Shown in pieces: positions 48,668 to 59,644 of a DNA stretch of 64,000 nt. Origin of the DNA: Paralithodes platypus (lineage: Eukaryota > Arthropoda > Malacostraca > Decapoda > Lithodidae); the NCBI GenBank assembly GCA_032716605.1, contig CM064519.1, positions 32,695,423 to 32,759,422 of the forward strand, read 5' to 3'. A program made the translations under genes and the position numbers. The notes below the pieces were generated by a model, which did not search any database, had not been told where the DNA came from, and was given only the letters and a program-made list of their open reading frames with translations. How positions within the stretch are numbered: the first letter of the stretch is position 1; every line of letters begins with the position of its first letter.

Positions 48668-48746
48668 CACCTCTCTCTCTCTCTCTCTGCCGCAGGTGAG
48701 ACACAGAACCAAAATAATTAAAGCCATGCATCATGCCAAGGTGTGA
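48668..48746 (+). promoter_or_regulatory. Polypyrimidine tract joined to CAG/GTGAG (recursive-splice-like site)
   Basis: CTCTCTCTCTCTCTCTCTGC then CGCAG at 48691-48695 immediately followed by GTGAGA at 48696-48701. An acceptor joined directly to a donor is the layout of recursive (ratchet) splice sites known from long Drosophila introns. Read instead as a plain acceptor, it opens a short terminal frame VRHRTKIIKAMHHAKV with a stop at 48744. A CT microsatellite can create such a tract by chance. Confidence 0.3.
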
Positions 48747-49238
48747 CTGACTGCCCTTACGTCAAGCATCAGAATGTGGCGAGACTCGACATGATAAAAA
48801 TAATCTAGAGAGGGTGAGGTGGGGATGATTTACTGTGGCCGGGGAGCTGATTCTCAATGTACACTTCTACGCTAACTTCTATCCCAATCGACCGTAGTAA
48901 AGTCTACCGATTCTGTTGATTTCTACACCCTCTTTTATATTGTATTCTAGTTAATATCAGTCCAGTTTATGCAGCTCAACTAGAAGTTCTCGGTATAAAA
49001 AAGTAAAAAACACCGCATTATTTGCGGCTTATTAGTCAAATTAAGCTATTCGATTGCATATGACCATATTTTCTTACAAGCACATTACTAATTATTATAA
49101 ATTACTAAATCACAGAAACAAAACAAAAATATAAAAATAAATTAACCCCTAATAACATAAAATGGAATACGACAGCCAGAATTATTACAGACTATCTATA
49201 CCGGTATGTAATTAAAGATAATGAAGAAGGCATATAGC
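48747..49238. other. Unique sequence, nothing recognised
   Basis: Mixed then AT-rich DNA. No repeat or frame of note. Confidence 0.45.
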
Positions 49239-49574
49239 TTAAGGGGAGGTTTTTAGTATGTTCTCTAGACCTCCATCAAAATTAAAATAACACCCCCTAG
49301 ACCCCCTTTCAAAATAAATGTGTACATTTTTCGGTAGAAAAATATCCCGGCCGAAGGCCGCTTACTCTTAAATTACAGGCTCGCTATCGCTCGCCAGGAA
49401 AAAATCGACACCTAAATGGCACGAAAGATCTTAAAATTGACAGAAATGGGGTGAAAGTTCTTATAATCGCCAAACTAATGGGGCGAACGTCTTAAAATAT
49501 CAAAAGCAATGGGGTTAAACATGAGGGAGAAAGGGGTTCAGAAAAAAATCCCTCATGTGGAAATCTCCCCTTAA
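49239..49574 (+). mobile_element. TTAA-flanked miniature element, family 1, copy 2 (best preserved)
   Basis: 336 bp, TTAA at 49239-49242 and 49571-49574. The ends form a clean inverted repeat: TTAAGGGGAGGTTTTTAG on the left and GGAAATCTCCCCTTAA on the right. Internal order: ACACCCCCTAGACCCCCTTT, TACATTTTTCGGTAGAAAAA hairpin, CGGCCGAAGGCCG hairpin, GCTCGCTATCGCTCGCCAGG, TCGACACCTAAATGGCACGA, then three ATGGGGYRAA/CTTAWAAT reiterations. It is colinear with 11014-11360 and with the reverse of 42421-42773. Non-coding. Confidence 0.88.
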
Positions 49575-51030
49575 ATTGGTGGAGTTTATTATACATAATT
49601 ACTAAACTGACACGTAGGCCGATATGAAGATGACAGGTGTAAGTATACATTAGATATGAGTGATAACAAAACAGATAAGATGGAATATAAAGTGAAGTAC
49701 AACTATATAATGAGCTAAGTGATAAGAAGAGTTGAAAGTAATTAACGAGGTTGTAGACAAAAATACAAATAGGCAGGTATTAGAATAGAAAAGCCCCATA
49801 GAATACACAAGTAGCTAATGAGTTAAAAGGTAGGGAGATTTACAAGCCAATTAGATTAGGCAATTACTGATAGATTGGGCAATAGGTGGATAGTTGGTAT
49901 AGTAACAAGTATAGATGAAAAGACAAAAATATGAAGAATGGAAAGTAGATAATAATGATTGATGATTGGGAAAGAAACAAGTGTCAGGTGCATGATAAGG
50001 TAGAGCTTAGGAATGTTAATAGAAAGGAAACGAGTAAATTATTGGGTAATTGATATGTACCGTAGATTATGAAACTAATTACAGGGAGTGTGGCAGGTGC
50101 TGTAGTTGTGATGAATCCAGGAAGAATACCAACGGGCTGTTTTGAGGTACATAATTATGGTACAGTGAAATTGATAAGGAGGATGAGACAGTTGTGATTT
50201 AATTATATCATTTATGAGATTTACGGAGGAAACGGAATGTCCGACGAATGTAGCAGGCAAATATAACGTAACAAATAATGAGACATATTCACTCTTAAAT
50301 TACACAAAAAAAGGGTTAAATAGCATATTTTTACATCGGACTAAATGTGTTGAATATTAATAGTCAAATGTGTTAATTATTCTTAAGGCAAAAGACTTAT
50401 AAAATCATATAGAAGCCATTTATTAAACACAAATATTTCCAATCATAGAATATGTATCTCATATAATTAATTATATTATATTTTAGTTTAGTTTTGTTTC
50501 CTAATTAGTAGTTTACTTAGCTTATAAAGCATCTCCTTCATCAATAAATGCAAAGCTATAATTACATAAATACGTTAAATGTTTCTTATAAAACATACGT
50601 AACAAGGAATATAATAGACTAGCAAACCAAATACAGTGAAAGTCTAAACACAAAACAGTACGACAAGAGGGAAAATGAAAAATTGTGGACACATAGATCT
50701 TCGTTCTTCCACAAATATACACCCAGATCCCCGTTAAATAACCTAATTAATAATTCACTCAGCGGCAGGCTAAGAGAGTGATTATGGGATTAAAAGCACT
50801 GTGGGGATTTAATGTGGAGGCGATGGGGAGTGGATGTCGGTACTGAATGTGGGGAGTTTAATTGGGCGTGGTCGAATGATGGATGAATGTGGAGATTTTA
50901 TGTGGTGGAGAGCGAATGGATAAAGGTGGAACGTGGGTATTGGAAAGATTGATGGATTAATGTAGGGAATGATTGCAGGGGTGAAAGATCGGCTGTGGGG
51001 AAGAAATGTGGAATCGGGGAAGAATGAGTG
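49575..51030. other. A/G-rich then AT-rich DNA, nothing recognised
   Basis: 49640-50060 is A+G-rich with words like AATAGGCAGG and GATAGATTGGG. 50280-50760 is AT-rich. 50770-51030 is G-rich (GGGGATTTAATGTGGAGGCG words), faintly minisatellite-like. No gene. Confidence 0.4.
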
Positions 51031-51227
51031 AGGGGAACCAATGTATGTATGTATGTATGTATATACTCAGGCACATACCCCATTGCTGGGGGTGGCCGAC
51101 ACGAGACAGAACCCGAACAGAAACAACATTTAAAGTTCCTATTCTCAGGGTCCGGGACTACTTTCGCGTTCCCTCGCCCGTTACTCTGTCTCGTCGAGTA
51201 GGAGAAATATACAGGGGAACCAATGTA
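51031..51227 (-). mobile_element. Short retroposed insert with 15-bp target-site duplication
   Basis: AGGGGAACCAATGTA occurs at 51031-51045 and again, exactly, at 51213-51227, framing a 167-bp insert. The left end of the insert is (TGTA)n, that is an (ACAT)n 3' tail if the element is read on the minus strand. The minus-strand body contains GGGCGAGGGAACGCGAAAGT, CCCGGACCCTGAGAATAGGA and GGCCACCCCCAGCAATGGGG. A perfect TSD and tetranucleotide tail indicate LINE-mediated insertion. It is a SINE or a 5'-truncated LINE 3' end, and I cannot name the family. Overlapping frames on both strands inside it are not genes. Confidence 0.85.
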
Positions 51228-53640
51228 ATCGCAAAAATGAATGGATGTGAACATATTGAAGAAAAAGGGAGTAAGAATAGGTGTGGGGAATAAGCATAGG
51301 GGAAGGAAATAAAGGGAATTGCGAATGGGAGTATAAATGGGTGGGTATATGTGTGGGAATTATAAGCATAGATGTGTACATGAATGGTTGCAAGAATAAG
51401 TGATACATTGAGAAGAATTGTGTTGTGTAAAGGTAATCCCAAAATGATTATACATTATGCTGGGCTAATATTTTTTACGAATTCAAAGGCAATAATATAA
51501 TTGTATATTTTGAAAATAGAGTTACATGATTTAAAATTATTGTATGCACAGGATATTAGTAGAACACAGGAGCAAGAGTTAGAAGACATATTAATGTGAG
51601 AGTGTGTTATGTATATACAGTAATGTTGATACATAATGGTATGAGTAAAAAGAAAGATCAGAGAGTTTATCATATTCGCTATAAATTTTAATTTGAAAGA
51701 AATTAGTCTATCATACACCATACATATTCAAGGAAATTTCAAGTTTCCTTTATCAGTGCTAGTAGCCTATTACCATATGCAACTTATTATGGTACAGTTG
51801 GCAAGATTTGCAGCTGGCCCATGGCTACATAAATTTATAGTGTTTAAGCTACAGGTATTTACAAAATAATATAAACATGACAAATGCAGAAGACAAAAAT
51901 TAACAAAGTAGTGTGTCGGTTAAGTCTATATATTCTATTTGCTATTACTCTATTTTATTATTATAACATAAATACGATTAGCACTGGGCCAGTTGGTAAT
52001 CTTGCCGACTGTACATATGGTGGGACAATCAATCAGTGTAAAATCTACATGTATATAAAAACAATTGTGCATATGGTATAAATAATTTAACCTAAATAAA
52101 ATGTAGACAAAAATGAACTGTACAGGATGAAATGAAGTCTGCATGACCTTCACTACTATTATACTATTTATATTGATTCCCTCTCTTCAAGGTCAGCAAG
52201 ATAAAAGACAAAGCCCTCCAGCTCGGCCCCCTACCATCTGAAGAGAACAGCTGACTATAATTGCAACCGGGGATGTCACGGGTCGGCGAGGGTGTGAGGG
52301 GAGATAAAGAATAAAACATGAGGTAGAATGCATGAGGTTGGGGTTTCTTAAGGGTAAGATATGAGGTAGAGTGAGCTGATGAGGTTCAAGGAACTGTAGA
52401 TTTTATTGTATTAGGTTTAAGCGTAAAAACTAAGAAATTTGAAGTATTAGTTTGAGGAAGCTGAAAAGTAGTATTTTATATAGCACACACGTAGGCTGCA
52501 ATTTTCAATAGGATGTAGAATGCATGAGGTTGAGGGTTATGAAAGATAAGATATTAGGTAGAAGGGACATCTAAGGAAAAGTGTAAATATGAAGTAAAGG
52601 GAGTTTGAAGAACATTTTGGATAGCAAGCATGCTGTTGAGACAAATTAAGGACAACCGGGACCTGAAGGAGGCCTGACGATGACGACTAATATTTGAAGG
52701 CAAGAGGGCATATAAGGGATGACGTGTAAACTTGTGGTAGAATTAGGCTGATGGATTACATATATAATTTATTTCATGGAGATGAACCAAATAGAAAGGG
52801 TACGGAACTATAACAAACTATAGAATGTACTAGGTGGTTGAGGTTCATACGAGGAAGCAGTAGTAGAATGCGATAGAATTAGGATAAACAATTGTAATAA
52901 TTGTCCATTAGAAGTAAAAGTTATACAATGGGTAAAAGCAACTCTATACGAGAAAGAACCTTTACTAGGACAACACTTCGGTTTACAGATTCTTAGGGTC
53001 GACTTAAATATGCGTGCATGTGGTTGAGATGAAGGGAGGGACAGACAAATATAATATGATGAATTATGTATGAGATTGAGACGAATACTATATTAGGTCG
53101 CAGGGATGCATGTACATACTAATAATAGGCAGCCATAACAGCAACGAAAAAAATATTATTCCAGAAGAAATAGAAAATCATAAAATACATATTATAACCA
53201 TGAAGAAATTATTAGAGATTTTAAAGATATAATAGGAGAACTATGATGAACATGATAATATAGACAACGAAAAATAATAATAACAAAGGTAATGCGATAT
53301 AAAATATTACGAAGAATTCTTCTTCGAATTATTTTCCTTCTTTAATCACTACTTAAAAATTTCCCTTTATGTTCCCTGATCTGCTTTTACCTTTGTTTCC
53401 TGTCTTTACCCTTCTCCTACTTCTATCTTCTTCAATCTCCTTCTCATACTAAAGCTCACGTATCTATTGTGTTTTCCTAAGTTCCTTCGTGTAGTTTCCC
53501 TTCCTTAAGCGGGCCTAACCCATTTTTCTTTTTTGTATTAATTCCTCAACATCTCTTACATCAGCTGTGTTTCCTCTCTGCGCTTCCACCATCCTCCTGT
53601 ATCTAACCCTTTTATTCATAACTCAGATATATAGTTTCAT
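51228..53640. other. AT- and A/G-rich DNA, no gene seen
   Basis: Several imperfect echoes (for example GTAGAATGCATGAGGTTG near 52323 and 52514) hint at an old duplication of about 190 bp. 53330-53560 turns C+T-rich. No element ends or coding signal. Confidence 0.4.
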
Positions 53641-53642
53641 TG

Positions 53643-53647
<5 letters not shown>

Positions 53648-53672
<25 letters not shown>
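53648..53672. repeat. (CT)n microsatellite
   Basis: About 12 units. Confidence 0.9.
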
Positions 53673-53673
<1 letters not shown>

Positions 53674-53679
53674 CCCTTC

Positions 53680-54110
53680 TTTTTCCCCCTGTAGCAGCCC
53701 CCTCCTTTCCCTCCCTCCGCCACCCGTCGCGTGCTCCGATGTCACTATCATTTCCCCATATTTAACACTCCTCTTTAGAAAGGTCCGGTTCATGGGAAAG
53801 CTCATAGTTGGGTCCACTGCATCGCTCTGGGCACCCCGAAAAAGCTACCCACAGCCAAACTTACTCACCTGGGGAATCTGGAGGAGGGTCGGGCATGTAA
53901 GGGTGTTAGTTAGAAACCCTGAAGGCCAAACACAGCGCACGAAGGTAGCAGACACCGGCAAAATTTCCCGGGGACTGTGGCATCCTGAGGGGTAGGCAGG
54001 GTGAGGTGGAGGCGGTGGTGGTGGTGGGAAGGAGGGAGGGAGAGAGAACTAAGCCGCCCAGGGCCAGCATACCATAGGCCTACACATGGGCGTCCAAACC
54101 TACCACTTGG
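53680..54110. other. GC-richer block with a consensus minus-strand splice donor
   Basis: CpG- and GC-richer than its surroundings, with GGTGGTGGTGGTGGG at 54012-54026. On the minus strand CAG/GTGAGT lies at 53871-53863, a full 5' splice-donor consensus. The 142-codon plus frame (53567-53995) begins in CT repeats and shows no known domain. A small exon is possible but not supported further. Confidence 0.3.
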
Positions 54111-54925
54111 CTGAGGCTTCAGCTTTAGATTAACGCCGAACTAAACACGTCTCCTCCTCCAACCCCTCGCTATCTCATGGGAATCAGTGGGATGTTAGCA
54201 ATCACACCCGTAATATTATCGTACATTAAACTGGCACCAATTTGTCCATTAATATGACTGAATGTATAATTATCATATATCCGGTCCCTTATCCATTTAT
54301 ATATCTAACTTATGGTACACAAGGAGAATGTTAACATTTACATCCATAGTAACATTATACAAACACTAAAATTATTAAGTCCAACGTGTCAATTAATTCG
54401 TCAGAATTTATCCATATCAAACACACTCCTTTGTGCATACCTGTCTATAAATTCCATGAGATTCATGAGTGATGTTACCAATCACATACATAATATCAAC
54501 ATACAATCACTTGAAACAAATAATAAGACTTATGTTTCCTTATCTGACAGAATTTATTTATTTTTGTAAGTCCGGTTTAATACCTATTTATCTCTCAGTT
54601 AATCACTTAACATACTGTAAACTCCTTATTCAATCAAGCTGCCATTGTCCTAATGATACCTCATTCCCAGGTTACATATAACTCTTTATGATTATAATTA
54701 ATTGCATTGGACGAATAATAAGTATATAAAGTTAGACAATAAACAAAATAAAACAGAGAATGCCACGGTAATTTGTAAGATGGATAAATAATTGAATAGC
54801 AAGAATAATAAGCATACAACATTATACAACAAGAAGAGAGAAGAGGATCCCAGGTCAGTTTGGAAGATGGTTATACTGAAAACTCCCCTGGGACCTTCAC
54901 ACTAGTGCTGGAGTCACAGGGGGAT
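54111..54925. other. AT-rich unique DNA, nothing recognised
   Basis: TCAGAATTTATCCATATC / GACAGAATTTATTTAT and CATGAG(T)GATGTTA echoes suggest a weak internal repeat of about 150 bp. No gene. Confidence 0.35.
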
Positions 54926-54928
<3 letters not shown>

Positions 54929-54973
<45 letters not shown>

Positions 54974-55008
54974 AAGAGAGAGAGAGTGTGTATATATACT
55001 GTATACAG

Positions 55009-55042
<34 letters not shown>
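54929..55042. repeat. Compound (AT)n-(GA)n-palindrome-(AT)n
   Basis: (AT)16 to 54960, GA tract to 54986, then a perfect 26-bp palindrome centred on GTATAC at 54991-55016, merging into another AT run to 55042. Confidence 0.95.
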
Positions 55043-55312
55043 ATGAGGTAGATATCTTGATAATGCGTATCAAATAAGAAGAAAGTAACTAAAATATATG
55101 CAAATCAAATGAATTGTACGGCTATTCTGAAGATCATGCCGTTTATCACCAACATGTTTATTAGGACATGGGAAAGGTTTCATCCGATTTATTTGAGAAA
55201 ACAAGTGTCAAAGAATATGTTGATAAGCCCATAGTGTGTAGTTGTGAAGGATAAAAATGGGACAACAATTAGAATGAAGAGTGCTCATTATGAAGAGATA
55301 AAAAAGGTGATG

Positions 55313-55319
55313 ACTCTCT

Positions 55320-55351
<32 letters not shown>

Positions 55352-55382
55352 ACCCCTGCTCTCACACTCTCTCTCTCTCTCC

Positions 55383-55427
<45 letters not shown>

Positions 55428-55443
55428 CTCTCTCTCTCTCTCT

Positions 55444-55514
<71 letters not shown>
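55313..55514. repeat. (CT)n microsatellite, interrupted, 200 bp
   Basis: Longest CT block in the window, with CCT, CACCCCTG, TTCT and CGCT interruptions in its left half and about 36 pure units on the right. Confidence 0.98.
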
Positions 55515-55519
<5 letters not shown>

Positions 55520-56317
55520 TCCTTCTCTATCAAGTGTTACCCCTCTATCCCTTCCATCTGTCACCTCTCCTGCCTCCCAACAGCGAACACCATATATTTT
55601 TTACTGGGTTGGAAAAACGGGGAAGTATATCTTAAGGGTTTTTGGATGGCAGAGCTTGATTTAGGGAGGTTTTGCCTAGAGATTATATAAGGGAAAAATA
55701 TGATTTAGATATGGCCAGATCTAAGAACGGACTAATGGTGCTAACATTCAAAACTATACCATGACGTGAACAAATGTTTTTGTCATATTTTAAAATGTCT
55801 ACCTTGTACAGCAAAGTCTACTGTCTCCCATTATACATACGCTAATCTTATCAAAGCAAATTCAGAAAAAAAGTATTGTAAGGCATTGTTTTATACATTA
55901 GTATAAAGAAAAACAATCCTATTTAATGTTGTTAGATGGGAAAGGATATATTGTATATTATACAAAAATCAAAATTATAATGATCGACTCGTAAGTATCA
56001 AGATGTTGTGTACTGTACCTTTCATGTAAATATTCATCTTATTACATCATTATACATACACTAATTTCAACATTAGTACTTCTATAATTGAAGATACTTT
56101 GAAGATCATGCTTCCAGTGACAGTATGAAAATACAATCATTCCATACAACTTTGACTCTGAGCAACTATATCTACATGCATTATTTTTACAGACAGAGTA
56201 AGTTAAATTGAATAGTATACAGAATCTTGGATTTACAACAGAATATTAACCAAGTACATAATCATTTGACAAAGGATGTGGAAAGAGGAACTGGGAAGAT
56301 GGTCTTGTTTATTATTG
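55515..56317. other. AT-rich unique DNA, nothing recognised
   Basis: No element or coding signal. Confidence 0.45.
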
Positions 56318-56412
56318 TATTATGTTTTTTCCATCAACCAACTTCACCTCTAAGCTCAATTAATGAAATCAACAAATATATGTGGCACTCCAAGGACTCG
56401 AACCTAGGATAC
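56318..56412 (-). mobile_element. tRNA-derived SINE, copy 2 (5' truncated)
   Basis: Minus strand: TATCCTAGGTTCGAGTCCTT (B box), GGAGTGCCACATATATTTGT, TGATTTCATTAATTGAGCTT, GAGGTGAAGTTGGTTGATGG, AAAAAACATAATAC. Same tail as 39036-39172 and 58775-58905. The A-box half is missing. The plus-strand frame through this copy contains INEINKYMWHSKDSNLGY. The same peptide appears in the frame through copy 3, only because the SINE is shared. Confidence 0.8.
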
Positions 56413-56654
56413 ACAAAAGGCGATGAGGGAGAAAACACATTAACAAAAATACAATAAATAAATATAGACAGACACTTAAGCATAATATTATTCAATTAAG
56501 TTTTGCTATTTGCTTGCAAAATCCTTCAAATGATCCAAGATGATTTCATGATTATAACAAAATAAAGTAAAACTAATTATTCTGTTAATGCATTGTCAGT
56601 GTTAGAATAAATAAAGGAGTTAAACCATGTTTTAATGATAATGATTAATTAGCA

Positions 56655-56885
56655 AAGATGGAGATGGTGCTGGCGGTCGTAATTATAGAAGTTGTAGTGG
56701 TAATGATGATGATGGTGGTATTGGTGGTGGTAAATATGTTGGTAGTGGTATTGATAATATTGGTAGTGGTTTTAGTGGTATTGATGATGATAATGATGTT
56801 AGTGGTGATGACGATTGGTAGAGGTACTGTCCCAAGGGCCTGTGGTTTGGGTTGTGGTGTTATTTGTGGTTGAAGTGGTAGTAGA
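56655..56885. repeat. GGT/GAT-rich simple-sequence array
   Basis: GTGGTAATGATGATGATGGT and GGTATTGATGATGATAATGA patterns. The Val/Met-rich frame is compositional. Confidence 0.8.
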
Positions 56886-57480
56886 TGTGTATTCTGGTTA
56901 CAGTAATAACACTATAGTCGGTGTGTTATCGGGTGACGGTAAATTGAGTCCCTTACCAGCTAATCTCTTAATACATAATGGAAAAATATGAAACTAATAT
57001 ATCTGCATCATATCAAGACACTACATTTCACTATAAAATCTTCAAAATAACTGAGAAATCTTGATGGGAACTTTGCAATTTACCGCCAGTCGGAAAGAAA
57101 CAGACTATAGTGACGCGTATCAGCAACAAACGGTGACGATGGTAATAACGTCACCAAAAGAAACAGCTACTGTGTAAGTGAGAAGGATCATAAACGGGCA
57201 GCAATTAAGCGGAAAGAAGAGAGGGGCAAAGGGAAAAAAAATAATAGCATAAAGAAGTGTTACAGAAAATAGAAACAAGGATAGCTACTGTCACGTCAGC
57301 CAAAAGACAAATGGGGATATAAACAAATATTCATGCATGAACAAACGCAAGAAATATAAAACCACAGTAAGTTGGAAATAGCTAAAGGGTTTTTCACATC
57401 CATACATAATAGCGCTATGATAGGAAAACTAGTTATTACTGAAAGGAAAACGGAAAATTATATTGATGAACATATATACC
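56886..57480. other. A-rich unique DNA, nothing recognised
   Basis: No element or coding signal. Confidence 0.45.
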
Positions 57481-57630
57481 AATATTCGTAGTACCATGAC
57501 AGGATAATATATAGATCTCAGAGGTGACAGTACGGGTGTGAATATTCGTAGTACCATGACAGGATAATATATAGATCTCAGAGGTGACAGTACGGGTGTG
57601 AATATTCACAATGTCATGACACTAAAGGGA
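57481..57630. repeat. Exact 60-bp tandem duplication plus decayed third unit
   Basis: 57481-57540 and 57541-57600 are identical over all 60 bases (AATATTCGTAGTACCATGAC ... GTGACAGTACGGGTGTG). A third unit starts AATATTCACAATGTCATGAC and then diverges. Confidence 0.98.
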
Positions 57631-58040
57631 GACAACAATACATACTGATCTAAAACGAAAAAAACTAAAAAATCAATCAATCAATAAATAAATGGGGTAT
57701 TAAAGACAAGACAATTTGTACTGTCCATGATAATTTAAACCGTGTGACTTGACAATCAACCCTAAAAGTACTGCACAATGATTAATTTCCCTTCCTAATC
57801 TTGTTTTCATTGGATGATCTTTTATTCAGTTTAAGAAAGAGGTGTAAGATTCAGATAATTATTACCCCCTTAGATTACTGTATATCTTTCTAAAGTGAGC
57901 AATATCGTGTAATATTAGGAAACATACAATGATAAAAACGTCATGGTCTTGTCGGCATTTACACCTAATTGTCGTGGTGTGGTTGCTTGAACTTCCTGAA
58001 TATGAGTATGCATAGTATGCATATCCTGAGTATGCATAGC
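57631..58040. other. Unique AT-rich DNA
   Basis: Short echoes ATCAATCAATCAATAAATAA (57672) and GAGTATGCATAGTATGCATA (58001). No gene. Confidence 0.45.
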
Positions 58041-58285
58041 AAAAATGTTGGGATGGGCTGGGCTTGATTTGGTCTGGTCTGGTCTTGATTTGGGCTTGGA
58101 CTGGGTTTAAAATGGGCTTGTACGGATCCAGGGATGACTTTAGACTGGGCGAGTGTGGCTTGGACTGGGCTTGGGCTGAACCTAGGAATTGTCTTAGAAT
58201 GGTCTTGGGTAGGTCTGGACATGGGCTAAACTAGGATTGGTCTTAGAATGAACTTTGGCCTGGTCTGGTCTGGGCTTGGTCTGAG
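58041..58285. repeat. GGGCTTG/GGTCTGG minisatellite
   Basis: TGGGCTTGGACTGGGCTTG, TGGTCTGGTCTGGTCTTG and related words in irregular order, basic unit about 5-12 bp. The Pro/Ser/Gln-rich minus frame is its translation. Confidence 0.8.
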
Positions 58286-58530
58286 GGACGGAGCGGTAGC
58301 CATCCCTCATCAGAAGCCCAATTTTCGGGCCGTCCGGAGTCCCAGTTATCAAGAGAAGCGCGACAATTTACGGCCCCTGTTTCCTGATCCTATCATAGGC
58401 TTGCAGCACAACAAAAATCTCCATCTTTGCGTTTAAAAGTGCTGGAGTTCGGAGAGTACTGTTTTGGAAGAATGAGTTTTATCGCTCTATTATAATTTTG
58501 TTTCTTTTTGTTGTATACTTCTCCTTAGCG

Positions 58531-58558
58531 CCTCTCTCTCTCTCTCTCTCTCTCTCTG
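58531..58558. repeat. (CT)n microsatellite
   Basis: Thirteen units. Confidence 0.9.
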
Positions 58559-58774
58559 ACTAGTTTGTTATCTGTCCTTGTCATCTCCTCTATGCCCTTT
58601 ATTTTTCTCCGTATTCAGGATTAATGTTATTCCTCTTACTCTGCTACAACAAATTAGTACTCTGATCTGCGACACAGGTTAGGAAAACTGTTCTTATTGG
58701 CCTTAGCTATACTATATAAATGTTTTACTAGCGATATGATAATATTTTAAAGAAATAATTGCATTAATACTCCT

Positions 58775-58905
58775 ACCTAATAAAATGCACTGAATTTCGG
58801 TGTGAGCATCCTAGGTTCGAATCCCTGGACTGCCACATGTATTTGTTGATTTCATTAATTGAGTTTAGGAGTAGAGTCGGTTGGTGGAGGTAACATAATA
58901 ATCCA
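58775..58905 (+). mobile_element. tRNA-derived SINE, copy 3
   Basis: Plus strand: GAATTTCGGTGTGAGCATCC (anticodon arm region shared with copy 1), TAGGTTCGAATCCCTGGA (B box), CTGCCACATGTATTTGTTGA, TTTCATTAATTGAGTTTAGG, AGTCGGTTGGTGGAGG, TAACATAATAA. B box and T-stem are better preserved than in the other copies. The A-box half is lost or diverged. Confidence 0.8.
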
Positions 58906-59225
58906 ATGAACTGTAAGGTAATCATACGGTACACAAAGTAAAGTGGATGCAAGCAAATTATCTGGATTTGACAAAACAAAACAAATATTAGCCTACGATA
59001 TTATTGCTCAAAGAAAATAATTGCATTTTTATATTTAGGAATTTAATTAGGAAGTCAAGCTAAAGAACTGTTATCATATTTATTTCGACATTTGCAATTT
59101 AGATATATATAAAAGCTTGGTGCAATTCCATACCCTGCTGCTGCGCCAGTCATAAATAACGCCTCGACTTCTCCCGGTAATTAATATACTTTTAAATTAG
59201 TCAAGATTAACCAGGGTGAGAAAAA

Positions 59226-59621
59226 TTAAGGGGGGCCACCGGCTTTTTTTTAGCTTTCTCTTCTTTTCTCTCTTTCTCTGGCTTGTATCCATTCTGCCCC
59301 ATTCAGCCAACTGTTTTAAGACGTTTATCCTCATCTAGGTGTCGATTTCTTCCTGGCGAGCGATAGCGAGCCAGCATTGTATGGAGAAATCCGGCTTCGC
59401 CGGAGAAATTTTTCTATCGAAAAATATACTAATTATGCTTGCTGTAAACAAAATATATATATATATATATATATATGCTGGCTCACTACCGCTCGCCAAG
59501 AAAATATTGACACCTGGATGGGGGTAAACGTCTTAAAACAGTAGGCTGAATGGGGCCGAATGAATACAAGCCAAAGAGAGAGGGAGAGAAAGAAAAAAAA
59601 AAGCGAGGTGGGCTCCCTTAA
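59226..59621 (+). mobile_element. TTAA-flanked fold-back element, family 1-related, copy 4
   Basis: 396 bp, TTAA at 59226-59229 and 59618-59621, built as a near full-length palindrome. Left arm: TTAAGGGGGGCCACCGGC, TTTCTCTGGCTTGTATCCAT, CCCCATTCAGCCAACTGTTT + TAAGACGTTTA, TAGGTGTCGATTTCTTCCTG + GCGAGCGATAGCGAGCCAGCA. The right arm carries the same blocks in reverse (GGTGGGCTCCCTTAA at the end). The centre holds CCGGCTTCGCCGG and TTTTTCTATCGAAAAATATA hairpins and (AT)12. Shared blocks tie it to the copies at 11014, 42421 and 49239. Confidence 0.85.
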
Positions 59622-59644
59622 TAAGGTGTTGAGGGAGGGAGAGA

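Noticed and set aside
51006..51293. Frames on both strands over the 51-kb insert
   Set aside because: They overlap a retroposed insert framed by a target-site duplication and have no independent support.
55244..55690. 148-codon plus-strand frame with a non-repeat tail
   Set aside because: Most of it is the CT tract. The tail after 55515 is too short and unrecognised to support a gene.
56227..56457. Frame sharing the peptide INEINKYMW(H/Q)S with the frame at 58773-58979
   Set aside because: The shared peptide comes from two copies of the same SINE, not from homologous genes.
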